A stretch of 64,000 nucleotides of DNA from Geobacillus vulcani PSS1. Lineage in GTDB: Bacteria; Bacillota; Bacilli; Bacillales; Anoxybacillaceae. Of the stretch, positions 53,167 to 62,585 are shown one piece after another. The notes under the pieces are model-generated. The model was not told the origin of the DNA, ran no database searches, and saw only the letters and a list, made by a program, of their open reading frames with translations. The translations under genes were made by a program, and so were the position numbers. The stretch covers positions 496,001 to 560,000 of the forward strand of contig NZ_JPOI01000001.1 of NCBI RefSeq assembly GCF_000733845.1. The letters run 5' to 3'. Position 1 is the stretch's first letter, and every line of letters begins with the position of its first letter.

Positions 53167-53583
53167 CAGAAGCCACCCTTTCTCCTTTTTCTCTCTTCCT
53201 CATCTTACCGCAAATCTGCAAGGGGAACAACTTTGGGAGACTGGTGAAAAATGACTGATCTCGCCGAATCCGTTCAGTTGACAAAAGAGGCGTTGATGTT
53301 ACAAGGTTTCTCAGCTTGGGAAAGGGCTGTCTTTCACAGCTTTTTCATGACATCCCCCTTTTCGAACCGCTCACCAATGCCCTCGGCCTAACGAGAAAGA
53401 AATTGGGAGGAAAGACGGTCAAATTTTGCAAAAAAATGTAAGGAAGCAAGCCACATTCACCGAGGGCGGCTTCCCGATCTCTAGCGGAACAAGGCGGCGG
53501 TTCAAGGTCTATCTACCTTCCATTTTTTGAAATACCGCTCCTTGAACGCCCCCCCACCTGCGCCCGCCATGCCTCTTCCTTTT
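53167..53583. other. Long intergenic region between the divergent/convergent terC and hutH genes
   Basis: About 417 bp without a credible gene. TerC genes often have a Mn-sensing yybP-ykoY leader; I looked on the minus strand and saw only partial resemblance near 53330-53360 (GGGGGATGTCATG, CTGTGAAAGACAG), not a match. A hutH terminator is not obvious. Confidence 0.4.
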
Positions 53584-55101
53584 CTAAGCTTTCGTTTCAT
53601 CGGGGAGAAGTTGATGGTTTGCCCTTTCTCTCAGCCACGCCGCCACCGCTTCGATGTCATCGGAAAACACGCGGTCTACCACAATGGAAGGAACGATGCG
53701 GCGCGCCTCGTGGTAAAACTGCCTCGTTGACGCAGCCAGTCGCTCGATGCCGCGCGCTTCGACAGCCTGCAACGCACAAATGAGCTCAATCGCCAACACC
53801 TTTCTTGCGTTTTGCACGATCATGTACGCATGGCGGGCGGCGGTCGTCCCCATGCTGACATGATCTTCTTGGTTAGCCGACGACGGAATCGAATCGACGC
53901 TGGCTGGATGAGCGAGCGTCTTGTTTTCCGATACGAGCGAAGCCGCGACGTATTGCATAATCATCGCTCCCGACTGCAAACCGGGCTGCGGGCTTAAAAA
54001 CGGCGGCAAGCCTTCGTTCAAATGCGGATTCACGAGCCGCTCGATGCGGCGCTCGCTCATGTTGGCCAGCTCCGCCACCGCGATTTTCAACAGATCCATG
54101 GCGATCGCCACCGGCTGGCCGTGAAAGTTGCCGCCGGAAAGAACATCCCCGTTCGCAAAGATGAGCGGATTGTCGGTGGCGGCGTTCATTTCGATTTCGA
54201 GCGTTTCTTTCACATAGCGGAGCGCTCTGAGCGATGCCCCGTGCACTTGCGGGATGCAGCGGATCGAGTACGCATCTTGCACGCGCCGCTCCCCTTGCCT
54301 TGTGGTAAGCTGGCTTCCAGCGAGGTAACGGCGCATTCGTTCCGCCACCTCCGCCTGTTCCGGAAATCCGCGGGCTTCGTGGATGCGGGCGTCAAAAGCA
54401 TCGGTCACGCCATAAAGCGCCTCGACCGTCAATGCGGCGATCCGCTCGCTGTCGTAAGCGAGCTGTTCCGCCGCTAAGCAAGCCAAAATTCCGACGGCCG
54501 TCATCGCCTGCGTCCCGTTAATGAGAGCCAACCCTTCCTTCTCTTTCAGGGAGAGCGGTGGGATTCCGGCTTGCGAAAGCGCTTGGGCGGCAGGCATCCG
54601 CCGGCCTTGATACATCACTTCCCCTTCGCCGACAAGCGCCAGCGCCAAGTGAGCCAGCGGCGCCAAATCGCCGCTCGCGCCGAGGGAACCTTGCTGGGGC
54701 ACGATCGGATGAATGCCGGCGTTCAAAAACGTAAGCAGCTGCTCAATGACCGCCGGCCGCACGCCGGAATACCCTTTTAACAAAGCATTCGCCCGCAACA
54801 GAAGCAGCGCCCGCACCACTTCCTCGGCAAACGGCTCGCCGACAGCACAGGCGTGTGAGCGGAGAAGATTGATTTGCAGCTGCTCAAGGCTGCTTCCTTC
54901 AATGCGCACATCAGCGAGTTTGCCAAAGCCCGTATTCACGCCATAGATCGTCCGTCCACTGGAAATCGCTTGTTCCACTGCCGCGCGGCCTTTCTCGACA
55001 GCCCTCATGCTTTCCTCAGCGGCCGCCACCATCTCCCGCTCATAGACAACACGTCTTACCTCATCGATCGTCAAAGTGTGTCCGGTCAATACGATCATCA
55101 T
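53584..55101 (-). CDS. hutH: Histidine ammonia-lyase
   Basis: 505 residues from the ATG ATG at 55101/55098 behind GAAGGGAGATGGA. The MIO-forming Ala-Ser-Gly is in [17 protein letters not shown]; also [10 protein letters not shown] and [18 protein letters not shown] helices. It deaminates histidine to urocanate. Only hutP lies upstream; no hutU, hutI or hutG follows in this window. Confidence 0.95.
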   Translation of the reverse strand: MMIVLTGHTLTIDEVRRVVYEREMVAAAEESMRAVEKGRAAVEQAISSGRTIYGVNTGFGKLADVRIEGSSLEQLQINLLRSHACAVGEPFAEEVVRALLLLRANALLKGYSGVRPAVIEQLLTFLNAGIHPIVPQQGSLGASGDLAPLAHLALALVGEGEVMYQGRRMPAAQALSQAGIPPLSLKEKEGLALINGTQAMTAVGILACLAAEQLAYDSERIAALTVEALYGVTDAFDARIHEARGFPEQAEVAERMRRYLAGSQLTTRQGERRVQDAYSIRCIPQVHGASLRALRYVKETLEIEMNAATDNPLIFANGDVLSGGNFHGQPVAIAMDLLKIAVAELANMSERRIERLVNPHLNEGLPPFLSPQPGLQSGAMIMQYVAASLVSENKTLAHPASVDSIPSSANQEDHVSMGTTAARHAYMIVQNARKVLAIELICALQAVEARGIERLAASTRQFYHEARRIVPSIVVDRVFSDDIEAVAAWLRERANHQLLPDETKA

Positions 55102-55146
55102 TCCATCTCCCTTCGTTTGTTTTCCCAATCGAACGCCTGGGCAAAC

Positions 55147-55186
55147 AAAAAAGGAGGCGCCCTGCCATATGGCAGCGTTCGCCTCC
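55147..55186 (-). terminator. HutP-type attenuator between hutP and hutH
   Basis: GGAGGCG..CGCTGCC pairs with GGCAGGGCGCCTCC through a near-perfect stem (55153-55186), with six T residues following on the minus strand. Just upstream the RNA carries UAG/GAG-type triplets (TAGGAACGATC, CCTAGAGCGATGAG), the kind of NAG repeats HutP binds. HutP with histidine and Mg2+ would block the terminator. Confidence 0.8.
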
Positions 55187-55218
55187 TCATGACTCATCGC
55201 TCTAGGCATTGATCGTTC

Positions 55219-55668
55219 CTATATATGATTGATTCCGAGCCCGGCCGCCTCGTGCTCGAGCCCGCGCACCGGAGCGCCGATCGTCCCGTACAAGGCGACG
55301 GCGATCCATTCCCCTTCGCTCGGTTGTTCATACGGCATACCGCGCACGACGGCGAAACGAAGGCCAGCGGTTCTCAACAAATCTCCCAGCTCTACCTGCC
55401 CTCTCGTTACGCCATGCACTGCCTCTAAAATCGCATGGTATAAGGCGTGCATCTCACGGTACAAGCCGCCGTCAACCACTCCATGCCGTTTCGCCGCCGT
55501 CTCAATCGCCGCGACGATTTTTTGCGGCTCCATCGCCCCGACCCGCCCTTGACAATAGCGCCAGGCGAGCGCCTGGAGCTGGTTGAGAACCGGGGCTTCC
55601 TCTCCTTCGTCAAGCATCGCCAGCAGCAATGCCAGCCGGCCGATGCGCGCCGATTTTTCTTTTCCCAT
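55219..55668 (-). CDS. hutP: HutP antiterminator protein
   Basis: 149 residues from ATG 55668 (TGGGAGTATCGAGC before it). HutP features: [10 protein letters not shown] at the start, [18 protein letters not shown] with the His residues binding Mg2+/histidine, and [20 protein letters not shown] with the C-terminal Glu-His. It controls hutH through the attenuator at 55147-55186. Confidence 0.93.
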   Translation of the reverse strand: MGKEKSARIGRLALLLAMLDEGEEAPVLNQLQALAWRYCQGRVGAMEPQKIVAAIETAAKRHGVVDGGLYREMHALYHAILEAVHGVTRGQVELGDLLRTAGLRFAVVRGMPYEQPSEGEWIAVALYGTIGAPVRGLEHEAAGLGINHI

Positions 55669-55898
55669 GCTCGATACTCCCATTTGCTCTTTTTTTCTAT
55701 TGTATGACGGCGAGAAAAACGGAGTCAATCGTTTTTTTCCATATTTTAACACACTAACTTGTTATCGGAATAAAGGCCTATGGCCAGAAGGTATGGCAAG
55801 TGAGGTTGTTTTCCAAACCCCGGCGCTTGATGGATGTTTCCCGACAGATCACACATGAAGGAAAACAGCGAATGGCTGAAAACCACAATAAGACTCGA

Positions 55899-55927
55899 TT
55901 TACATTTTATTGAATATATGATATCAT
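55899..55927 (+). promoter_or_regulatory. Promoter of the SPFH/Arc operon
   Basis: TTTACA (55899-55904), 17 bp, TATCAT (55922-55927), in an A/T-rich stretch 37 bp ahead of the gene. Confidence 0.65.
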
Positions 55928-55964
55928 AAAAATATAAAATTGATATGAATTAGGGGGACAATCA

Positions 55965-56810
55965 ATGAGGGAACAGAAAGCTTGGTATCTCGATGGATTC
56001 ATCGGTATCGGCGGCATCGCTATGCTTCTCATCGCTGGGTTTCTCCTCCTCGTCCAGCAATTGTTTTTGCCCGCCCTTTTGTTTTTCGTCATGACTGTGT
56101 TGCTCGCGACCGGCATCACGATCGTCCAGCCTAATCAAGCAAAAGTGCTCACCTTTTTCGGCCGCTATTTCGGTACGATCCGCGACAGCGGGCTGTTTTT
56201 CACCGTGCCGCTCACGGTCCGGACGAAAGTATCGCTGCGCGTACGCAATTTTACCAGCAACAAACTGAAAGTGAACGATATCCAAGGCAATCCGATTGAA
56301 ATTGCCGCCGTTGTCGTTTTCCGCGTCATTGATTCAGCCAAGGCTGTATTTGATGTTGATGATTATGAACAATTCGTCGAGATTCAAAGTGAAGCTGCGA
56401 TCCGCCATGTCGCGACCAAATATCCATACGACACATTTGAAGACGACAACGAAATTACGTTGCGCGGCAACGCCGATATTATTTCCGATGTTCTCGCCGC
56501 TGAACTGCAGGAACGATTGCGCGTCGCCGGAGTCGAAGTGATGGAAGCGCGCCTCACCCATTTGGCCTACTCGCCGGAAATCGCGAGCGCCATGTTGCAA
56601 CGCCAACAAGCCGCCGCCATTTTGGCAGCGCGGAAAAAGATCGTCGAAGGAGCGGTTTCCATGGCGCAAATGGCGATTGAACAACTTGACAAAGAAAACA
56701 TTTTAGAGTTAGATGATGAACGAAAGGCCGCGATGGTGAACAACTTGATGGTCGCGATCGTCTCCGAGCGCGCCACCCAGCCGGTGATCAACACCGGCAG
56801 TCTATACTGA
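55965..56810 (+). CDS. SPFH/Band 7 domain membrane protein
   Basis: 281 residues. Two N-terminal TM helices (about 10-55), then the SPFH domain ([60 protein letters not shown]) and an Ala/Gln-rich coiled helix ([20 protein letters not shown]). GGGGGACAATC precedes the ATG. Slipin-like scaffold, role unknown. Followed by a small Arc-like gene in the same operon. Confidence 0.9.
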   Translation: MREQKAWYLDGFIGIGGIAMLLIAGFLLLVQQLFLPALLFFVMTVLLATGITIVQPNQAKVLTFFGRYFGTIRDSGLFFTVPLTVRTKVSLRVRNFTSNKLKVNDIQGNPIEIAAVVVFRVIDSAKAVFDVDDYEQFVEIQSEAAIRHVATKYPYDTFEDDNEITLRGNADIISDVLAAELQERLRVAGVEVMEARLTHLAYSPEIASAMLQRQQAAAILAARKKIVEGAVSMAQMAIEQLDKENILELDDERKAAMVNNLMVAIVSERATQPVINTGSLY

Positions 56811-56825
56811 TGGTTGTGGAGTGCG

Positions 56826-57005
56826 ATGACAAAGAAAAAACAGTTCCCTTTGCGCATTGATTATGACCTGTACACCATACTAGAGCAATGGGCGCACGAC
56901 GAATTCCGCAGCGTCAACGCCCAGATCGAGTTTTTGCTGAGGGAGGCAGCGAAGCGGGCCGGGCGGCTCGGGAAAGGAAAAACGGATCAAAGACAAAGAA
57001 GCTAG
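56826..57005 (+). CDS. Arc-family ribbon-helix-helix protein
   Basis: 59 residues: KKKQFPLRIDYDLYTILEQW and RSVNAQIEFLLREAAKR, the beta strand and two helices of Arc/MetJ repressors, with a basic tail. GTGGAG precedes ATG. Found 15 bp after the SPFH gene; probably a small DNA-binding partner, target unknown. Confidence 0.82.
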   Translation: MTKKKQFPLRIDYDLYTILEQWAHDEFRSVNAQIEFLLREAAKRAGRLGKGKTDQRQRS

Positions 57006-57024
57006 CCGCTAACGGCTGGCTTCT
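56997..57024 (+). terminator. Terminator of the SPFH/Arc operon
   Basis: AGAAGCTAGCCG pairs with CGGCTGGCTTCT, followed by TTCGTTTTT. Confidence 0.82.
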
Positions 57025-57100
57025 TTCGTTTTTCAGTCATGGGCATTTGTTACAGAAATATAATGATAGCAGAGCTCTTTTTAAAAAGGGGGACGACCCG

Positions 57101-57283
57101 ATGCCGCACCCGCTGCCGCCGCTTACGGCCATTACGAAATCTTATTTATCGTCCCGCCGCGCTTGCAACAGCTTAGCCGCCTTTGGCGCCATGCGGAAGG
57201 AGGATGAGCATGGAGAGCTACTATGCTGTGCTCGAAGCGATCGCCGGCGCACCAGGCGATGGCGTGGTAGCCATCATCATTGA
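57101..57283 (+). CDS. Possible short ORF upstream of xdhC, doubtful
   Basis: 60 codons starting MPHPLPPLTAITKSYLSSRR, behind AAAAAGGGGGACGACCCG. Its last 25 codons overlap xdhC in another frame and look like noise. It may be a leader peptide or a gene remnant. No family recognised. Confidence 0.25.
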   Translation: MPHPLPPLTAITKSYLSSRRACNSLAAFGAMRKEDEHGELLCCARSDRRRTRRWRGSHHH

Positions 57284-58238
57284 CGTTGAAGGCTCGGCCT
57301 ATCAAAAAGAAGGGACGTGCATGTGGATTGACGCAAATGGGGAAACGGTCGGGCTGCTGAGCGGCGGATGCCTTGAAGAAGCGGTGGCGGCCCACGCCCG
57401 TGACGTATTGGTGAGCCGCCAGGCAGCCGCTGTTTCGTTTGATTTGCGGACCGAGGACGATTTGTCTTGGGGGCAGGGCGCTGGCTGCAACGGACTCGTC
57501 CGTGTTTGGCTTGAGCCGGTGACGGAGGACACAAAATCGGTCTGGCTGGCGCTCAAACGCTGCCTTGAACACGGCGAGCATGTTCTGATGGCCCGCAGCC
57601 TCTCCAACCGAAACGAACCGCCGTTTTTTCAAAGCGAAACCGGAGAGCGCTTCGGCGGCTATGCTTCGCCGCCGAGGCCGGAATGGCTCAACGCGCTGCA
57701 TGGCACCCCGTTTTTCCGCGGCCGAAATGGGGTGCAGGAAACGGATGACGGCGCGTTTTACATCCAACATTTTTGGCCGAAGCCGCGCCTCGTTATTTTC
57801 GGCGCCGGGCCGGACGTCCCGCCGCTCGTCTCGGCAGCCAAAGCGGCGGGATTTTCCGTTACCGTAAGCGATTGGCGGCCGGCGTTTTGTCACCCGTCTC
57901 ATGTGCCGGACGCCGACGCCTTAGTCATTGGCTTTCCGCATGAAACCGTTCCGCGGCTTCACCTGAATGAACGCGACTTTGTCATCATCATGACCCATCA
58001 GTTTGAACGCGACCGCGAACTCGTTTCCTTGTTAGCCGACATGCCACTCGCTTATCTCGGTGTGCTCGGTCCGCAGCGGCGCACGGACCGCCTCTTTCCC
58101 TCCGGCTCGGCTCCGCCGTTTGTCCGTTCACCGGTTGGACTGCCAATCGGCGCGCGCAGCCCGCAGGAAATCGCCATTAGCATTACGGCCGAGCTGATCA
58201 GCGTGTTGCGCGGGCGGGGAACGGAGGCCGCCCTATGA
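57210..58238 (+). CDS. pucA: XdhC/PucA-type molybdenum hydroxylase maturation protein
   Basis: 342 residues from ATG 57210 behind GAAGGAGGATGAGC. Motifs: DVEGSAYQKEGTCMWI, LLSGGCLEEAVA, GQGAGCNGLVRVWLEP (the Cys used for cofactor sulfuration), and a C-terminal Rossmann part LVIFGAGPDVPPLVSAAKAA and YLGVLGPQRRTDRL. It sulfurates and inserts the molybdenum cofactor of the hydroxylase encoded next. Confidence 0.9.
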   Translation: MESYYAVLEAIAGAPGDGVVAIIIDVEGSAYQKEGTCMWIDANGETVGLLSGGCLEEAVAAHARDVLVSRQAAAVSFDLRTEDDLSWGQGAGCNGLVRVWLEPVTEDTKSVWLALKRCLEHGEHVLMARSLSNRNEPPFFQSETGERFGGYASPPRPEWLNALHGTPFFRGRNGVQETDDGAFYIQHFWPKPRLVIFGAGPDVPPLVSAAKAAGFSVTVSDWRPAFCHPSHVPDADALVIGFPHETVPRLHLNERDFVIIMTHQFERDRELVSLLADMPLAYLGVLGPQRRTDRLFPSGSAPPFVRSPVGLPIGARSPQEIAISITAELISVLRGRGTEAAL

Positions 58239-58873
58239 GCGGAGTTGCGATCGCTGCCATTTATTTAGCGGCTGGGCAGAGCCGGCGGATGGGAACCGAT
58301 AAGCGCGCCCTGCCGTGGGGAGATGAGACGCTCGGCGCCGCCGGCCTTAAAGCGGCGCTTCGTTCCCGCCTTGCGCCTGTCATCGTCGTCGTTCCTCCGG
58401 ACGATGCGCTCGCGTGGCTTCCGGCCGAGCTTCGGGATCATGAAAACTGCCGCTTCGCCCGCTGCGCTGACCATTGCCGCGGGCAGGCGCATTCGCTTGC
58501 CTGCGGCCTGCAAGTGGCGATCGCAGAAGGGGCGGACGCCGCTGCTGTGTTGCTCGCCGATCAGCCGTTTGTCACGTCTGAAACGATCGAGGTGCTTGCC
58601 GACCTTTATCGCCGACACCGTCCTGATTACGTCGCCTTCACCCGCTTCGGCACGCCGATGCCGCCGGTTATTTTTGGAAAACGAATGTTCCCTTCCCTGC
58701 TCACTCTAAAGGGCGATGCCGGCGGGCGCGCGCTGTTTGGTCATTCCTGCTGGCGCGGCCTCTTGTATGAAGGCGACGAAATAGCAGGCATCGATATCGA
58801 CACGAAAGACGATTACGAGCACGCTGTCACTCATCAAAAAGAAAAGGAGGGACGCCACCGTGGCCGTCGGTAA
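58235..58873 (+). CDS. pucB: MobA/PucB-like molybdopterin nucleotidyltransferase
   Basis: 212 residues. NTP-transferase start AIYLAAGQSRRMGTDKRALP, LLADQPFVTSETIEVL and GDAGGRALF. It is MocA-like: it attaches CMP to molybdopterin, as needed by xanthine-dehydrogenase-type enzymes. Overlaps pucA by ATGA and the next gene by 14 nt. Confidence 0.88.
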   Translation: MSGVAIAAIYLAAGQSRRMGTDKRALPWGDETLGAAGLKAALRSRLAPVIVVVPPDDALAWLPAELRDHENCRFARCADHCRGQAHSLACGLQVAIAEGADAAAVLLADQPFVTSETIEVLADLYRRHRPDYVAFTRFGTPMPPVIFGKRMFPSLLTLKGDAGGRALFGHSCWRGLLYEGDEIAGIDIDTKDDYEHAVTHQKEKEGRHRGRR

Positions 58874-61187
58874 AAGCATCATTCGCAAAGAAGCGTGGGA
58901 TAAAGTGACCGGCCGGGCGAAATATACGAACGATTTCAAAGAACAGAGGATGCTTCATGCTGCTCTGGTGACAAGCCCATACGCCCACGCACGCATCCTC
59001 TCGCTGGATGCACGCCGCGCGCTCGCCGCCCCCGGCGTCCATGCTGTTGTGACCGGTGAAGGGCTTCCGCTCACCGGTGAAGATATGCGCGATCGTCCAC
59101 CGATCGCCGTCGACAAAGTGCGCTACTTTGGCGAGGTCGTCGCCGTCGTCGTCGCCGACACGCTTGCGCAGGCCGAACAAGCAGCCCGCCTCGTCCGCGT
59201 CGCTTACGAACCGCTTCCGGCCGTCGGCTCGCCGCGCGAGGCGTTGAAAGAAGGCGCTCCGCTATTGCATGAACATCTCGACCGCTACGAAAAAAACAAA
59301 ACGACTCATCCTGAACCAGGAACCAACATCGCCCACCGGACGAAAATCCGAAAAGGCAACATTGAACAAGGGTTTGCTGAAAGCGACGTCATCGTCGAAA
59401 CGAGCGTATCGTTCGCCCCTTCCGACCATATCGCGATGGAAACACGCTGCGCCACGGCAGAAATTTGGCCGGACGGTGCAATCCATATTTCCGCCTCTTC
59501 CCAGTCACCGTTTATGATCAAGAAACTGCTCCATGCGTATTTTGGCGAAGAAACCGGCAAAGTCATCGTCCATACGCCGCTTGTCGGCGGCGCTTATGGC
59601 GGAAAAGCCCCCGTGCAGCTGGAACTGCTCGCCTACCTTGCTTCGAAAGCGGTCGGCGGCCGAAAAGTGAGCGTCTGGAACAGCCGCGAGCATGACATGG
59701 CCACCTCTCCCGTCCATATCGGATTAGAGGCGACTGTCAAAATCGGCGCCACGAAAGACGGCGTCTTGAAAGCGATGGAAATCATATTTCTGTTTGACGG
59801 CGGCGCTTATTCCGACAAAGCGATCGATGTCAGCCGCGCCGCGGCCGTCGATTGCACCGGCCCGTACCATGTCGAACACGTCTGGTGCGATTCGCTTTGC
59901 GTCTACACGAACCGCCCGTACGCGACGCCGTTTCGCAGCTTTGGGCATTGCGAGCAAGCGTTTGCCGTTGAGCGAGCCATCGATGAGCTAGCACGGAAGC
60001 TGCAGCTCGATCCATGGGAAGTGCGGCGCAAAAATGCCATCCGCCCAGGACAAACAACCCCGACGCAAGTGCGGCTCACGAAAAGCAACGTCGGCAACAT
60101 ATCAGCCTGCCTCGACCGGTTGCGCGAGCTGATGCGCTGGGACGAATGGCAGCGCGTCGAAGTGGACGCTTATACGGTAAGAGCAAAAGGAATCAGTGGC
60201 GGCTGGAAAACGTCCACGATCGACACAGACGCCAGCTCCGGCGTCATCTTAACATTTAACTCCGACGGCAGCGTCAACGTCATCTCCGGCGTCGTCGAAA
60301 TCGGAACGGGCACGAAAACGGTGCTCGCACAAATCGTCGCTGAACGGCTGAAGATGGATGTCGATCGTGTCCATGTCAAAATGGATATCGATACGCAAAC
60401 GACGCCCGAACATTGGAAAACGGTCGCCAGCCGCGGGACGTTTATGGCCGGACGTGCGGCTCTCGCCGCCGCCGATGACGCCATCCGCCAGTTGAAAGAG
60501 ATCGCCGCCTGCGTGCTGCGGGCCGCGCCGGATGATTTGGAAGTCGGGTTCGAGCGCGTCTTTTTGCGCGATGACCCGGCGATATTCATTCCAGTGAAAG
60601 ACATCGCCTACGGCTACAAATTCCCAAACGGCAATGCCATCGGTGGACAAGTGATCGGGCGCGGCCACTACATTTTGCGCCACTTGACCCCGCTTGACCC
60701 GGAGACCGGCGCCGGCAAACCGGGGCCGGAATGGGGCGTATGCGCCGAGGGAGTGGAAATTGAATTCAACCGCCGCGACTACACGTATCGCATCGTCAAA
60801 GCGTATGCGGTCATTGACGCCGGCAAAGTGCTCAACCCAAAGGCAGCGCTTGGCCAGGCCATGGGGGCAATGAGCATGGGGCTGAGTTTTGCCAGCCGAG
60901 AAGGGTTTCTTTTTGACCACGAACAGCGCTTGTTAAACCCGCAGTTGCGCACATACCGGCCGATTCGCTTCGGCGAACATCCAGAATACATCGTTGAGTT
61001 TGTCGAAACGCCGCAAATTGACGCCCCATATGGCGCTCGCGGCATCGGCGAACATGGCCTGATCGGCATGCCCGCCGCCTTGGCAAACGCCTTGTCGCTC
61101 GCTGCCGGCGTTCCGCTCAATGAACTGCCGCTCGTGCCAGAACTGATTTGGCGGAAACAGAAAGGGGACTCCTATGGTTCCGTTTGA
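58860..61187 (+). CDS. pucD: Xanthine-dehydrogenase-type molybdopterin-binding subunit
   Basis: 775 residues, GTG start behind GGAGGGACGCCACC. Aldehyde oxidase/XDH large-subunit motifs: GRAKYTNDF, VGGAYGGKAPVQLELLAYLA (MoCo loop), YATPFRSFGHCEQAFAVERA and the active-site Glu in ARGIGEHGLIGMPAALANAL. It hydroxylates a heterocycle or aldehyde; xanthine is likely from gene content but not proved. The order pucA-B-D-C-E differs from B. subtilis pucABCDE. Confidence 0.88.
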   Translation: MAVGKSIIRKEAWDKVTGRAKYTNDFKEQRMLHAALVTSPYAHARILSLDARRALAAPGVHAVVTGEGLPLTGEDMRDRPPIAVDKVRYFGEVVAVVVADTLAQAEQAARLVRVAYEPLPAVGSPREALKEGAPLLHEHLDRYEKNKTTHPEPGTNIAHRTKIRKGNIEQGFAESDVIVETSVSFAPSDHIAMETRCATAEIWPDGAIHISASSQSPFMIKKLLHAYFGEETGKVIVHTPLVGGAYGGKAPVQLELLAYLASKAVGGRKVSVWNSREHDMATSPVHIGLEATVKIGATKDGVLKAMEIIFLFDGGAYSDKAIDVSRAAAVDCTGPYHVEHVWCDSLCVYTNRPYATPFRSFGHCEQAFAVERAIDELARKLQLDPWEVRRKNAIRPGQTTPTQVRLTKSNVGNISACLDRLRELMRWDEWQRVEVDAYTVRAKGISGGWKTSTIDTDASSGVILTFNSDGSVNVISGVVEIGTGTKTVLAQIVAERLKMDVDRVHVKMDIDTQTTPEHWKTVASRGTFMAGRAALAAADDAIRQLKEIAACVLRAAPDDLEVGFERVFLRDDPAIFIPVKDIAYGYKFPNGNAIGGQVIGRGHYILRHLTPLDPETGAGKPGPEWGVCAEGVEIEFNRRDYTYRIVKAYAVIDAGKVLNPKAALGQAMGAMSMGLSFASREGFLFDHEQRLLNPQLRTYRPIRFGEHPEYIVEFVETPQIDAPYGARGIGEHGLIGMPAALANALSLAAGVPLNELPLVPELIWRKQKGDSYGSV

Positions 61188-62010
61188 TTTTGCCTACTAC
61201 CGGCCGCAGTCGATTGCCGAAGCGACAGCGCTATTCTTGGCGCTTGAACGTGACAGAAAACGACCGCTTTACTACAGCGGCGGCACGGAGATCCTCACGT
61301 TGTCTCGGTTGAACCTTGTCCGCACCGCTGCCGTCATTGACATAAAAGCGATCCCTGAGTGCCGGGCGCTTGAGGCGAGCGCCGATCCTCTCGTGCTTGG
61401 AGCGGCGCTGTCGCTCACCGAGCTCGAGGAGGCGAATCCGTTCCCGTTATTGACAAAAGCGGCCCGAGAAGTCGCCGACCGAACGGCGCGCAACCAAATT
61501 ACACTCGGCGGCAACATTTGTGGACAAATTTTTTACCGTGAAACCGCACTGCCCCTATTCGTCGCCGAGGCAGATGTCATCGTTGCCGGACCATACGGCA
61601 TCAGGCAATGCCGCTTCCTTGACTTGTTTCATCAACAGCTGCAGCTGGGCCGCGGTGAATTTGTCGTCCAGTTCAAGGTTGACCGTGCCACCGCCACCCT
61701 GCCCCATTTCCATCGCAAGCGCCGCAAACAAGGAGAAGTCGGCTACCCGCTTGTGACGATTGCAGCGCTGAAAAAAGACGAGGCCGTTCGCGTCGCTTTC
61801 AGCGGTGTCTGCCCGTTTCCGTTTCGCCTGGCTGAAGTTGAGGCGCACCTCAACGACCGGAGCCGCCCGATTGGCGAACGGATCCAAGCGGCGATCGCCG
61901 CCTTCCCGCGCCCGATTTTGCATGATATTGAAGGATCGGCGGACTACCGCCTGTTTGTCGCCGCCCAACTTTTGGAAGATGCGCTTCGCGAGTTAGGGGA
62001 AACCATCTAG
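61174..62010 (+). CDS. pucC: FAD-binding subunit of the molybdenum hydroxylase
   Basis: 278 residues, overlapping pucD by 14 nt. PCMH-type FAD domain: YYRPQSIAEATALF, YYSGGTEILTLSRL, and ITLGGNICGQIFYRE, which corresponds to the usual TLGGNIANASP loop. C-terminal CO-dehydrogenase flavoprotein region (RVAFSGVCPFPFRLAEVEA). It passes electrons from the Fe-S subunit to the acceptor. Confidence 0.88.
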   Translation: MVPFDFAYYRPQSIAEATALFLALERDRKRPLYYSGGTEILTLSRLNLVRTAAVIDIKAIPECRALEASADPLVLGAALSLTELEEANPFPLLTKAAREVADRTARNQITLGGNICGQIFYRETALPLFVAEADVIVAGPYGIRQCRFLDLFHQQLQLGRGEFVVQFKVDRATATLPHFHRKRRKQGEVGYPLVTIAALKKDEAVRVAFSGVCPFPFRLAEVEAHLNDRSRPIGERIQAAIAAFPRPILHDIEGSADYRLFVAAQLLEDALRELGETI

Positions 62011-62031
62011 ACGGGAGGTCCACATATACAC

Positions 62032-62505
62032 ATGGAAGAAACAACAAAGCGGGAGCTTGTGTTGCACATTAACGGGGAGCAACGAACCGTCGTCATCCGC
62101 CAAGCCGAGACGCTGCTGTTTGTTTTGCGCGATCATCTTGGGCTGACCGGCGCCAAACCGGGTTGTCTAAACGGTGACTGCGGAGCCTGCACCGTCTTAG
62201 TCGATGGCATGCCGATCAAGTCATGCATGATGCTCGCGATGGAAACGGTCGGCAAACCGATCACGACGATCGAAGGGCTGGATGATGCCCCCATACAACA
62301 CGCTTTCGTCCGCCATTTCGCTTTTCAGTGCGGCTATTGCACACCGGGCTTCATCATGAACGCTCAGGCGCTCATCGAGCGGCATCCGGATGCCGATGAC
62401 GCGATGATTCAAGAATGGCTCGAATCGAACATTTGCCGCTGCACAAGCTATCAAGAAATTGAAGCAGCAATCAAAGAAGTGCTTGAAGCTAAAAAACAAG
62501 CATGA
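62032..62505 (+). CDS. pucE: [2Fe-2S] subunit of the molybdenum hydroxylase
   Basis: 157 residues behind GGGAGGTCC. Plant-type [2Fe-2S] ligands GCLNGDCGACTVLVDG and the second helical cluster QCGYCTPGFIMNAQAL and SNICRCTSYQEI. All eight cysteines are present, so it should be functional. Last gene of the operon. Confidence 0.94.
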   Translation: MEETTKRELVLHINGEQRTVVIRQAETLLFVLRDHLGLTGAKPGCLNGDCGACTVLVDGMPIKSCMMLAMETVGKPITTIEGLDDAPIQHAFVRHFAFQCGYCTPGFIMNAQALIERHPDADDAMIQEWLESNICRCTSYQEIEAAIKEVLEAKKQA

Positions 62506-62585
62506 CGCGTTAGCCTCATTTTCGACAGAAATCTCCACCTCGAGCAATAGGCAAAGCAAGCGATCCTAGGAAGAAGTGAGAGAAG

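Noticed and set aside
53584..55209. Longer hutH reading from 55209
   Set aside because: The first 36 codons fall within the HutP attenuator hairpin; the real start is at 55101/55098 behind GGGAG.
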